Shown here: piece after piece, positions 16,884 through 24,399 of the stretch
Layout: the number at the start of each line of letters is the position of its first letter
Numbering within the stretch: position 1 is the stretch's first letter
Source of the DNA: an uncultured Collinsella sp.
GTDB taxonomy: Bacteria; Actinomycetota; Coriobacteriia; Coriobacteriales; Coriobacteriaceae
Length of the DNA: 50,083 bases
Direction of reading: 5' to 3'
Assembly (NCBI GenBank): GCA_902491055.1
Contig: CABUGI010000004.1
Coordinates: 1 to 50,083 of the forward strand
Made by a program: the position numbers and the translations under genes
The notes under the pieces: generated by a model
What the model was told of the DNA's origin: nothing
The model's input: only the letters and a program-made list of their open reading frames with translations
Databases searched by the model: none

Positions 16884-18578
16884 CTATTTGGCCAGCTCCT
16901 GAACGATCCAGTCAATTGCACCTTCGGGATCGTTGGTAAGGTCGATATACTCCTTGCCCCTTGTGGTGAGCAGTTTAATTCCAAGGCGATCGGTATCGGC
17001 CTTCATAGCGTCATAGTACATGCGTGCCTGGGGCGCCAGAACAATCACGTTGTACTGATCCATCGTCTCATAGTGGCTTCCGTACGCACCGGACTGAGAA
17101 ACCAGATCGATACCCTTAGCAGCGGCACCTTCGCGAAGAGCATTTGCCAAGAGAGTCGAAGTGCCGGCACCCTGGCAAAGCACAAGCACGCGGATCTGCT
17201 CCGCCTTGTCCTTTACCGCCTCGAGAGCTTTTGCGACATTTTCCTGTGCGGCAATAGCATCTGCATCCGAGGTTCCTGCAGTCTCCTTTGCAGACTCTTC
17301 CAAACAAAGCTGATGGTCATACGCCTTGCAGAACGGATAGTAAATCACAAAGTCAACGACCAACAGCACTGCCATCAATACGAGAGAACGCAGATCGAGA
17401 CCCGTGGTGAGGAACGCACCGATTGGGCCGGGAAGCGCCCACGGCATGGTATACATGGGGGCGTTCATTCCAATGACGTCAATGAAAAATTTACCGATAA
17501 TGGCGTTGACCATAGGAGCCACTAGGAAGGGCACGAACATATAGGGATTGAGAACAATCGGCATACCGAAGATAACGGGCTCGTTAACTCCAAAAATCAC
17601 CGGGATAATCGATGCCTTGCCCATGGCTTTAAGCTGCTTGGAGCGCATAAACATGATCAGGATAATAGGAACGATGAACGTGCAGCCAGAACCGCCCAGA
17701 CCGCCGATGAAGCTTGTAAAGTCCTGCGTGAGAGCAATTGACGGATGTCCACCTGCTTGGAAAACCTCAAGATTGGTAACGGTATTGCCGTAGAGCGCAG
17801 CATTAATCGGACTCATGACAACCGAAGCACCGTGGATACCCATAAATTGGAAAAGTGCGACCGCGCCTTCGATAAGCGCCATGCCAGGATAGGTGTCGAC
17901 CGCGGAGAACAGCGGCGAGATGAGAGCGGATACCAAATTGGCGAACGGCACAGCAAGCAGCTTGCGGCTCGCAAGATCGATAAAAGCGCACGCAAGGATC
18001 GAAAACCCAAATGCAAAGATATCGCGAAAACTCTGCGCAATAGAGCCAGGGACCTCTTTGGGAAGCTTGATCGTCACATTATGGCTAATGCACACCTTAT
18101 AGATATTAACGGTCAAGAATGCGGCTACGAACGCAGCGAGAAAACCCTTAGTTCCCATATAGCCGGTTTCAAAAACAGATGTATCTGCTCCGCCAATCGA
18201 GACAACATCGTTCGTCACCGATAGCAAGAGCATGCCGCACATGGCACAAACCATGCACGAGGTGGGGTTGAGAGATTTACCCGAAGGCATGCGACGGTTC
18301 ATCGACATGGCAAGTGAGCTCGCCGTGGTGCCGGCCACCATAATGCCAAGAAGTCCCATGGTATATGCATAGATTTTATTGAAGAAATCCAGCACCTCAG
18401 ACGGAAGCGTGATGCCTACATAGGCAGGGAGCGTCGAAAGAAGAAGGAACAGGCTCGAGAACAGCACAATTGGCATATTCGAGAGAAAGCCATCCTTAAT
18501 CGCCACCAGATAAATGTTCCTCGAGATTTTGTCGAAGAGAGGCTGGTGTTTTTCAAGGAATTTGACGATAGCGTCCAT
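16884..18578 (-). CDS. PTS lactose/cellobiose-family EIICB permease, fourth copy
   Basis: A 564-residue EIIC-EIIB fusion. The start is the ATG at 18578 (MDAIVKFLEK), which aligns with the other three permeases and has AAAGGA upstream. The upstream start at 18608 adds ten unrelated residues. EIIC covers about residues 1-410, a short linker follows, and EIIB covers about 463-564 with phosphocysteine C468 in LCQGAGTST. No glycosidase lies beside it. Its divergent neighbours are an uncharacterised protein and a GntR regulator, so its substrate is probably not a simple lactose-type disaccharide handled by GH1 (inference). Its base composition is more AT-rich than the cassette 1-3 genes. Confidence 0.9.
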   Translation of the reverse strand: MDAIVKFLEKHQPLFDKISRNIYLVAIKDGFLSNMPIVLFSSLFLLLSTLPAYVGITLPSEVLDFFNKIYAYTMGLLGIMVAGTTASSLAMSMNRRMPSGKSLNPTSCMVCAMCGMLLLSVTNDVVSIGGADTSVFETGYMGTKGFLAAFVAAFLTVNIYKVCISHNVTIKLPKEVPGSIAQSFRDIFAFGFSILACAFIDLASRKLLAVPFANLVSALISPLFSAVDTYPGMALIEGAVALFQFMGIHGASVVMSPINAALYGNTVTNLEVFQAGGHPSIALTQDFTSFIGGLGGSGCTFIVPIILIMFMRSKQLKAMGKASIIPVIFGVNEPVIFGMPIVLNPYMFVPFLVAPMVNAIIGKFFIDVIGMNAPMYTMPWALPGPIGAFLTTGLDLRSLVLMAVLLVVDFVIYYPFCKAYDHQLCLEESAKETAGTSDADAIAAQENVAKALEAVKDKAEQIRVLVLCQGAGTSTLLANALREGAAAKGIDLVSQSGAYGSHYETMDQYNVIVLAPQARMYYDAMKADTDRLGIKLLTTRGKEYIDLTNDPEGAIDWIVQELAK

Positions 18579-18933
18579 AACACATCCTTTCATGATTCCC
18601 GGGCACACAACGATTTATCCGGACTCAACCGTCGTCGTCCCCGTTTGTATCCACTTATGTAAGTGAATACGTTCTTGTGCGAAATGTAATATCATTTGCG
18701 CGATTTGTCATAACCAATTCTTTTCCGCTTTTTCGATATGTCAAGAATTCAAATACTTATTCGGTGAACGGTAGTTGATTAATATAAGGTTTTCCCAGTT
18801 AAAGGCTATTTTTTCCGAGCAGTACAATAAGCTTGCAACCGTTCACCGATTGGATATAACATATTGAATATATTGTTGTAACAATATTAGAGACAATGTC
18901 ACAAGCCTGTCGTTCTAGTCAAAGGAAGTAACA
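18579..18933. promoter_or_regulatory. Divergent promoter region with several palindromes
   Basis: An AT-rich 355-bp gap. CGGTGAACGGT (18762-18772) and ACCGTTCACCG (18838-18848) are perfect inverted partners 76 bp apart and match the motif shared by the lac cassettes. ATATTGTTGTAACAATAT at 18870-18887 is an 18-bp palindrome of the type bound by GntR proteins. CACTTATGTAAGTG at 18652-18665 is a further near-palindrome near the permease start. Operator roles are inferred. Confidence 0.6.
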
Positions 18934-19854
18934 ATGCCCAAACGATTACTGAACATGTCCGCATCCGATTTTGCCGCCACGTCACCCATGGATCTAAAAC
19001 AGGCAATTCTGGCTTCCGAGGGACGTACCATCATGGCGGAAAACGTACCCTCTTCCCAATTTCTCGGCGGCGTTACTAATGCAGAAATCGAACGTGCCGC
19101 AGGTGCCGACCTGCTTCTGTTTAACGCGCTCGATGTGTTCGATCCAGTTATTGCCGGTATTCCAGATGATCTCAATGAAAACCCGGTCACTTGGGTGAAG
19201 CGAGCATGCGGAAGGCCCATTGGCGTCAATCTGGAGCCAGTTGATAACGAGGCAGAGATGTCTGAATCCCGAACGGAAATCCCCATGGGTCGTCGCGTCT
19301 CTCCCAAGACCTTAGAAAAGGCTAACGAACTCGGATTTGATTTTATCTGCCTGACGGGCAACCCTGGAACCGGCGTCTCCAACGATGCAATCGCCCATTC
19401 GATTAAACTCTCCAAAGAGCATTTCAATGGCCTGGTCATAGCCGGAAAAATGCATGGAGCGGGCGTTGCGGAACCTGTCATGACGCTCGAAATTGCGCGC
19501 AAGTTTGTTGACCTCGGCGTCGATATCCTTCTCGTGCCAGCCCCCTACACCGTCCCTTGCTTCCAAGAAGCAGACCTGCGCGCCATCGTAGACTTTGTAC
19601 GATCCCACAACGTAGGCAAGTCAATTGAAGAGAAGGTTCTCGTCATGGCGGCGAACGGGACGAGTCAAGACTCCTGCGACAGCGAGACCATTAAGAAAAT
19701 AGGCCTTGCAGCAAAAGCAGCCGGCGCTGACCTCCAACATATCGGGGACTCCATGAACGGTATTTGCCTGCCCCAGAATATCTTCACGCTCGGACAAGCC
19801 CTTCGTGGATACAGGCATCAGATCGTCATGCTGAGCCGCTCTGTGATACGTTAA
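18934..19854 (+). CDS. Uncharacterised conserved protein, predicted TIM-barrel-like enzyme
   Basis: A 306-residue soluble protein with no signal peptide. I recognise it only as a conserved family of unknown function found next to PTS genes; I recall the label DUF7916, but without certainty. Alternating hydrophobic strands (FICLTGNPGTGVSND, LVIAGKMHGAGVA, DILLVPAPYTVPCF, VLVMAANGTSQDS) resemble a beta/alpha barrel with glycine-rich loops that could hold a phosphate. The start has AAGGAAG upstream. It is divergent from EIICB 4 and followed after about 70 bp by a GntR regulator. It may act on the phosphosugar imported by that permease (inference). Confidence 0.7.
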   Translation: MPKRLLNMSASDFAATSPMDLKQAILASEGRTIMAENVPSSQFLGGVTNAEIERAAGADLLLFNALDVFDPVIAGIPDDLNENPVTWVKRACGRPIGVNLEPVDNEAEMSESRTEIPMGRRVSPKTLEKANELGFDFICLTGNPGTGVSNDAIAHSIKLSKEHFNGLVIAGKMHGAGVAEPVMTLEIARKFVDLGVDILLVPAPYTVPCFQEADLRAIVDFVRSHNVGKSIEEKVLVMAANGTSQDSCDSETIKKIGLAAKAAGADLQHIGDSMNGICLPQNIFTLGQALRGYRHQIVMLSRSVIR

Positions 19855-19926
19855 GGTTACCTTGCCCACGTTACATCCCGACTGAGGCAACCATCAGGTA
19901 TAACCAACATGCAAACTGAGGCTCTA

Positions 19927-20646
19927 ATGCTCGATACACACGAAAAACGGCCACTCTATTTACAGCTCACCGACGCGCTGCTCAAGCAGATCGTCGATGA
20001 ATATCAAGCAGACGATAAACTTCCAACAGAAATGGAACTCTGCGACGAATACGCCGTAAGCAGAACAACCGTCCGACTTGCCATGAGTGAGCTGGAGCGT
20101 CGTGGAAGTATCTATCGAATCCAAGGTAAGGGGTCGTTTGTTGCACCGAAACGCGTTAGCGAGCTCAATTCACTTTTAGACTTTGACTTTGCAAGCCATT
20201 GCGATGGCGTTGATCCAGATGCCATTACCAAACATTTCGGCGGCCTCACATCAGGTCGTCCAATTTCCGTAATGATGCTCCAACAATTTGGATGTCAAAG
20301 TCGCGACAAAATTCAGCGTCTTGAATTGACCTACGAACTTGAAGGCAGCTTCATAGGCGCTGATACGTTCTTCATTTCAAAGTCGCGCGTTCCGAATAAC
20401 CAGTTAGATTTTCAGGCATTTAGCAGAATCATGGACGACTTGTCCAAGTCTATCCAATCTGTTAGGGAAAGCTATAGAGCACGTCAGCTTAGCGATTCCG
20501 AAGCCAGTAATTATGGTGTTGCAAAACTTCCGGTCATCGAACTGACTCATTATGCTTACGACTCCGGAGGCAAACTAATCTCAATTGTCTGCCGCACCGT
20601 CTTAACTGGGCGAATCCCTTATCAAAACTTTATTTTCAAGTCCTAA
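19927..20646 (+). CDS. GntR-family (HutC/UTRA-type) transcriptional regulator
   Basis: A regulator of 239 residues from the ATG at 19927. That start has GAGG 5-6 nt upstream; an ATG at 19909 would add six residues. The N-terminal winged helix is at about 5-70 (TEMELCDEYAVSRTTVRLAMSELERRG), and the UTRA ligand-binding domain at about 85-238. It lies co-directionally behind the barrel-like protein and likely controls it and the divergent EIICB 4, perhaps via the palindrome at 18870-18887. UTRA domains often sense phosphosugars. The gene is AT-rich compared with the neighbouring lac cassettes. Confidence 0.88.
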   Translation: MLDTHEKRPLYLQLTDALLKQIVDEYQADDKLPTEMELCDEYAVSRTTVRLAMSELERRGSIYRIQGKGSFVAPKRVSELNSLLDFDFASHCDGVDPDAITKHFGGLTSGRPISVMMLQQFGCQSRDKIQRLELTYELEGSFIGADTFFISKSRVPNNQLDFQAFSRIMDDLSKSIQSVRESYRARQLSDSEASNYGVAKLPVIELTHYAYDSGGKLISIVCRTVLTGRIPYQNFIFKS

Positions 20647-20661
20647 TGTTCTTTTTCTTTT

Positions 20662-20958
20662 GTCTCGATCTGTAACACGTAGCCGAGTTTTTAAGTCCCA
20701 ACCGTTACAGATCGAGACAAACAAGGTAGACCCGCCGAATTGTCTCAATCTGTAACACTTAGACCGGTTTTGGACGTCTAGATGTTACAGATTGAGATGA
20801 ATGCACAGGTCAATCCTCTCAATCTCAATCTGTAACAACTAGCTGAATTTTTCGGTCCTAGCTGTTACAGATCGAGACAAACGGAATAGGCCGAGCCAAA
20901 AATCTCGATCTGTAACATCTGACTCGCTTTTGGCCGCCTAGATATCACAGGTTGAGAC
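20662..20958. repeat. Array of four 57-bp palindromes with an 80-bp period
   Basis: Copies start at 20662, 20742, 20822 and 20902, exactly 80 bp apart with 23-bp linkers, and alternate type A, B, A, B. Stems are GTCTCRATCTGTAACA-like with matching right arms. Copy 20662 carries the compensated CGAT/ATCG variant. The last copy is the most diverged (right arm ATATCACAGGTTGAGAC). The array fills the gap between the convergent GntR and DeoR genes. Confidence 0.92.
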
Positions 20959-21077
20959 AATTTGATAGTGGAGTCCTCATTTGCGCGTCATATCGCGTAG
21001 CGCTGACGCGCTGATTCCCCACAATGACAGGAGACAAAAGTCCTCCCGCAGCGCTTGTGGGCATCCCATAGCGTTAG

Positions 21078-21842
21078 CTAGCAGATGACCTGCGTGTGCT
21101 CCTCGATGGCGGCGCGATCCTCGGCGGCGATGCCCGGCTCGCACACCACGGCATCCAAACTGTCCAGGCGGCAGAAGGTGTAGAAGTCGCGCTTGCCGAT
21201 CTTGCTGGAATCGGCGATCAGATAGCGCGAGTCGGCCTTGCTAAAGGCGAGCTGCTGGATGCGGCCCTCTTCCATGTTAGACGTAGACACGTCGCCGTCC
21301 AAAATGCCGTTTGCGCCGATAAAGGCTGCGTCGATCCCCAGTGCGCGCAAGGTGTCCTCGGCCGTGGGGCCCACAAAGGCGGCAGTGCGGCGGCGGTACA
21401 CGCCGCCCACCAGGCACAGTTCGCAGTCTTCGCGCGCCTCGAGCAGGTTAAACACCGAAAGCGAATTGGTCACAATGCGCAGGCGAAACGCCGGCAGCAT
21501 CGAGGCCATCTGCTCAACCGTGGTGCCCGTGCCCAAAAAGATGGTCGAGCCTTCCTCGATAAGCTCCACAGAACGGCGCGCAATCTGCAACTTTTCCTCG
21601 GCATGCTTCGTGCGCTTTTCGCTGTGCGAATACTCATGGCGCAGCATAGCGTGTGGACGGCTCTGCGCACTGCGGGCTCCGCCGTGCACGCGCTCGATCT
21701 CGCCCAGGCTCGCAAGCTCCTCAAGGTCACGGCGGATCGTCATATCCGAGACACCTAACGCATCCGAAATCTCCTTAACCGAAACCGTTCCCTGTTCCTC
21801 GAGCAGCTGCCGAACCTTATCCTGTCGCTCCGCTTTAATCAC
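21078..21842 (-). CDS. DeoR-family transcriptional regulator
   Basis: A DeoR-type repressor of about 254 residues. The N-terminal helix-turn-helix is at about 18-40 (VKEISDALGVSDMTIRRDLEEL), and the sugar-phosphate-sensing domain at about 75-230, with the GTTVEQ and VTNSL motifs. The GTG at 21842 (VIKAERQDK) was chosen because AGGA lies 6 nt upstream and DeoR proteins usually begin at this point. A GTG at 21869 is the alternative. It is divergent from galM and might regulate it or the adjoining sugar genes. Its 3' half is duplicated as the pseudogene at 16326-16722. Confidence 0.88.
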   Translation of the reverse strand: MIKAERQDKVRQLLEEQGTVSVKEISDALGVSDMTIRRDLEELASLGEIERVHGGARSAQSRPHAMLRHEYSHSEKRTKHAEEKLQIARRSVELIEEGSTIFLGTGTTVEQMASMLPAFRLRIVTNSLSVFNLLEAREDCELCLVGGVYRRRTAAFVGPTAEDTLRALGIDAAFIGANGILDGDVSTSNMEEGRIQQLAFSKADSRYLIADSSKIGKRDFYTFCRLDSLDAVVCEPGIAAEDRAAIEEHTQVIC

Positions 21843-22047
21843 GATGAGTCCTCGCTGTTCCACGCTCACGTCAATTCAAACAATAACGAACAAATTGTAT
21901 CAGACTCGCGCGCGTCAGAAATGAACGCCCGCACAGCTCCAATCATCACTTTTTTGAGAAAAATACCCCCTGCTTTAGTGGGGTGTAGTGATAATCTCGC
22001 CTGTTCGCGCTACAGTTTGTCGGAAATACCTCGATGTTAGGAACCAA

Positions 22048-23100
22048 ATGATCACTTCCGAGCTTTTCGGCACCGCGCCGTGCGGTACCCCCGTTCATCG
22101 TTACACCCTCAACGGGCCCGAGATCTGCGTTCGCATTATGGACTATGGCGCCACCGTGTTGGGCATCGACGTGCCCGACATCCCCGGCAACGTGCGCGAT
22201 GTGGTGCTGGGCTTCGATAAGCTCGAGGATTACTTTGACAACCCCGCCTGCTTTGGTGCGACCATCGGACCTGTGGCCAACCGCACTGCAGGTGCCACGA
22301 TCACCATCGCCGGCACGGACTGGCATATGCCCGCCAACGAGGGCACCAACAACCTGCACAGCGATCTTGAGCATGGTCTGCACAAGCGCGTATGGGACGT
22401 TAAGCTCGACGAGGTCCACAATGCCGTGCGCATGACCACCTCGCTTGAGGACGGTGAGCTGGGCCTTCCCGGCAACCGCACCTTTACGGCTGTGTTTACC
22501 GTGACGCGCACCGGCCACTTCCGTATCGAATACGGCTGCGAGAGCGACCGCGCCACGTACGTGTCCATGACCAACCACACGTACTTTAACCTTGCCGGCC
22601 ATAACGCCGGAATGGACTGTGAGCACTTCTTTGTTGCTAACGCTGCCCACTACCTGCCCATCAACGAGCAGAATATCCCCACCGGAGAGATCGCTCCGGT
22701 CGAGGGCACGCCGTTTGACTTCCGTGAGCTGCGCCCCGTCGCGCCCGGCATGGAAGCCGACGACCCGCAGATTAAGCAGGCCCGTGGCTACGACCACTGC
22801 CTGTGCATCGATGGCTATCAGTACGGCCGTAATCTGCGCCGCGCGATGCACGTCGAGGAGATGTGGACCGGCCGTGAGCTGGACTATTACACCACTGCCC
22901 CGGGCGTGCAGCTCTACACCGGCAACTGGCTGGGCGACGAACACGCCAAAGACGATGCCAACTATAGCTGGGGCGCCGGCTTTGCCCTCGAGGCAGAGAT
23001 GTACCCCGACACGCCGCACCAGCCGCTGTTCCCGCAGGGCATTGTGGGCCCGGGTCACCCATACAGCAATGTGATCGAATACCACTTTATGAGGCACTAG
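22048..23100 (+). CDS. galM: Aldose 1-epimerase (galactose mutarotase)
   Basis: A 350-residue GalM-family enzyme that interconverts alpha and beta anomers of galactose or glucose. The start is the ATG at 22048 (MITSELFG) after TAGGAAC. The upstream in-frame start at 21988 adds 20 unrelated residues. The family motifs GATIGPVANRTA, NHTYFNLAG and GYDHCLCI are visible, containing the substrate-binding Asn/Arg and catalytic His. The nucleophilic Glu is probably in the final GFALEAEMYPD block. It fits with lactose/galactoside use by the neighbouring cassettes. Confidence 0.92.
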   Translation: MITSELFGTAPCGTPVHRYTLNGPEICVRIMDYGATVLGIDVPDIPGNVRDVVLGFDKLEDYFDNPACFGATIGPVANRTAGATITIAGTDWHMPANEGTNNLHSDLEHGLHKRVWDVKLDEVHNAVRMTTSLEDGELGLPGNRTFTAVFTVTRTGHFRIEYGCESDRATYVSMTNHTYFNLAGHNAGMDCEHFFVANAAHYLPINEQNIPTGEIAPVEGTPFDFRELRPVAPGMEADDPQIKQARGYDHCLCIDGYQYGRNLRRAMHVEEMWTGRELDYYTTAPGVQLYTGNWLGDEHAKDDANYSWGAGFALEAEMYPDTPHQPLFPQGIVGPGHPYSNVIEYHFMRH

Positions 23101-23127
23101 GCCCACAACGCGACATATTGCACAGCA

Positions 23128-23163
23128 ACGCCCGCCGACACCACCGCCGACGGGCGTTTTTCC
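23128..23163 (+). terminator. Terminator after galM
   Basis: AACGCCCG (from 23128) pairs with CGGGCGTT, followed by TTTTTCC. Confidence 0.8.
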
Positions 23164-23207
23164 ATCTTTTAGGATCATTTTCGCTGTGACTGTATGAGTG
23201 ACATATC

Positions 23208-23358
23208 AAAACTATGCCCATTTACTACGTTTAGCCCGGGAGGCTCGACCATGCACCGGTTTTTTTAAATTCGCGAGCCGTCTACCTGCGGTTTTGTTTT
23301 TCTCAAATTCGACATGCTCGGCGATTGCCGATCAAACGTAGTAAATGGACATAGTTTT
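23208..23358. mobile_element. MITE-like element with 25-bp terminal inverted repeats
   Basis: The left end (23208-23232, beginning AAAACTATGCCCATTTACTA) and right end (23334-23358) are reverse complements at 24 of 25 positions. The 151-bp element has no coding capacity. It lies between the galM terminator and the 3' end of the EIIB-like gene. Structure and size suggest a non-autonomous miniature element or a large intergenic palindrome. No clear target-site duplication was seen. The class is unknown. Confidence 0.65.
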
Positions 23359-23425
23359 TGACAGGCGGCATCGCGCGCGTCCCTCGCAAGGGCAAAATGA
23401 TCCGTTTTCCTCCGTCCCCAAGGGA

Positions 23426-23908
23426 TCAGTTGAACAGATTGCCGATGGGGTCGGGATTGGAGCTGGGGAGATAGCGGATTTCTAGCTCCATGCCGAGCGC
23501 CTGCAGTTCTTTGAGGGCAGCGACATCTGCGTCGCTCACGGCAACCGCGGGCGTTATGGGACGCTTGCCCTCCCCCACCTGCATATGGCCAATGCTGATC
23601 TTGGTTATCGGCACGCCGCCCTTAACCAGCGCGAGCGCATCGGCGGGTGAGGCCACCATGATCAGAATCAATTGGCGCGGCGTTGCGGTATGAATGATGT
23701 CGATGGCCCTTTGCACCGAGAAAAACCGTGTCCAAACGCCTTCTGGCGCCGCCACCCTCATGGGTGCCCATTGGCGCGAATCCGCCGCAATCTCGTCGTT
23801 GACGATTAGGACGAGATTGGTGCCCACGGCCTCGTTCCACAGCGCAAGATCTTGCCCATAGATAAAGCGGTCGTCGATACGCGTCAGGAGAATCTTGGGC
23901 TGAGCCAT
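23426..23908 (-). CDS. Stand-alone mannose-family PTS EIIB-like protein lacking the active-site His
   Basis: A 160-residue protein covering the whole sorbose/mannose-family EIIB fold. The start is the ATG at 23908 (MAQPKILLTRIDD); upstream in-frame sequence does not resemble the family. The motif that normally reads RIDDRLIHGQ is RIDDRFIYGQ, so the phosphorylated His is replaced by Tyr at residue 17. The rest (LVLIVNDEIAAD, KISIGHMQVGEGKR) is well conserved. There is no EIIC, EIID or EIIA gene beside it. It cannot transfer phosphate in the usual way and may be a sensor or regulator (inference), or a relic. Confidence 0.85.
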   Translation of the reverse strand: MAQPKILLTRIDDRFIYGQDLALWNEAVGTNLVLIVNDEIAADSRQWAPMRVAAPEGVWTRFFSVQRAIDIIHTATPRQLILIMVASPADALALVKGGVPITKISIGHMQVGEGKRPITPAVAVSDADVAALKELQALGMELEIRYLPSSNPDPIGNLFN

Positions 23909-24115
23909 CGCCGCCTCGTTTCGCTCGACATCCATACGAACAGGACGCCGGCAGCCAACTCGACAGCAGGTCAAGCGCCAAATGGGTGCCGCAGACATCA
24001 CGTCTCCAATATTAGTGCATTTAAAGTGAGAAAAGCCGCCAGAACACTTGCGCGGATTTGCGATGTCCCGTATCATAGACAGCCGTTGACGCCTCAGCTG
24101 CGTCACCACATGGCC
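23909..24115 (+). promoter_or_regulatory. Promoter region of tRNA-Thr
   Basis: No gene is supported here. TTGCGC at 24048-24053 and TATCAT at 24071-24076, 17 bp apart, form a good sigma-70-type promoter about 35 bp upstream of the tRNA. Confidence 0.6.
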
Positions 24116-24191
24116 GCCAGCGTAGCTCAGTTGGTAGAGCACCGCTCTCGTAAAGCGGGGGTCACCGGTTCGAGCCCGGTCGCTGGCTCCA
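24116..24191 (+). tRNA. tRNA-Thr (anticodon CGT)
   Basis: A 76-nt cloverleaf. The acceptor GCCAGCG pairs with CGCTGGC, the D-arm GCTC pairs with GAGC, and the anticodon stem CCGCT pairs with AGCGG around the loop CTCGTAA. The T-arm ACCGG pairs with CCGGT around TTCGAGC, and the 3' end is TCCA with encoded CCA. The anticodon CGT reads threonine ACG. Confidence 0.97.
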
Positions 24192-24202
24192 TTGCACAAG
24201 AT

Positions 24203-24225
24203 AGCCGCCTTCGGGCGGCTTTTTT
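24203..24225 (+). terminator. Terminator after tRNA-Thr
   Basis: AGCCGCC-TTCG-GGCGGCT hairpin followed by TTTTT. Confidence 0.92.
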
Positions 24226-24290
24226 GTTGCTGATTTCGGGCGCGCTTCCGCCAATCCAAGCACAACGCCGCCGGAAACTCTCCTACTCAA

Positions 24291-24339
24291 CAAAAGCCCC
24301 GCCAACCGCAATCCCCAAAGGAACCGCGTTCAGCGGGGC
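24291..24339 (-). terminator. Terminator after yhcH copy 1
   Basis: GCCCCGC (24296-24302) pairs with GCGGGGC (24333-24339). On the minus strand the stem is followed by TTTTGTTG. Confidence 0.7.
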
Positions 24340-24399
24340 CCAAGCGAGCTCCCCCAAGGGATAACGCTCGCAACACGAACAGCTCAGCCGAGCAGCGCG

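Noticed and set aside
20662..20958. CRISPR array
   Set aside because: The regular spacing is suggestive, but the repeats are long palindromes of two alternating types, linkers are partly shared between sites, and no cas genes are present.
23984..24265. N-terminal extension of the EIIB-like protein to 24265
   Set aside because: The extension would run antisense through tRNA-Thr and its promoter and has no family similarity.
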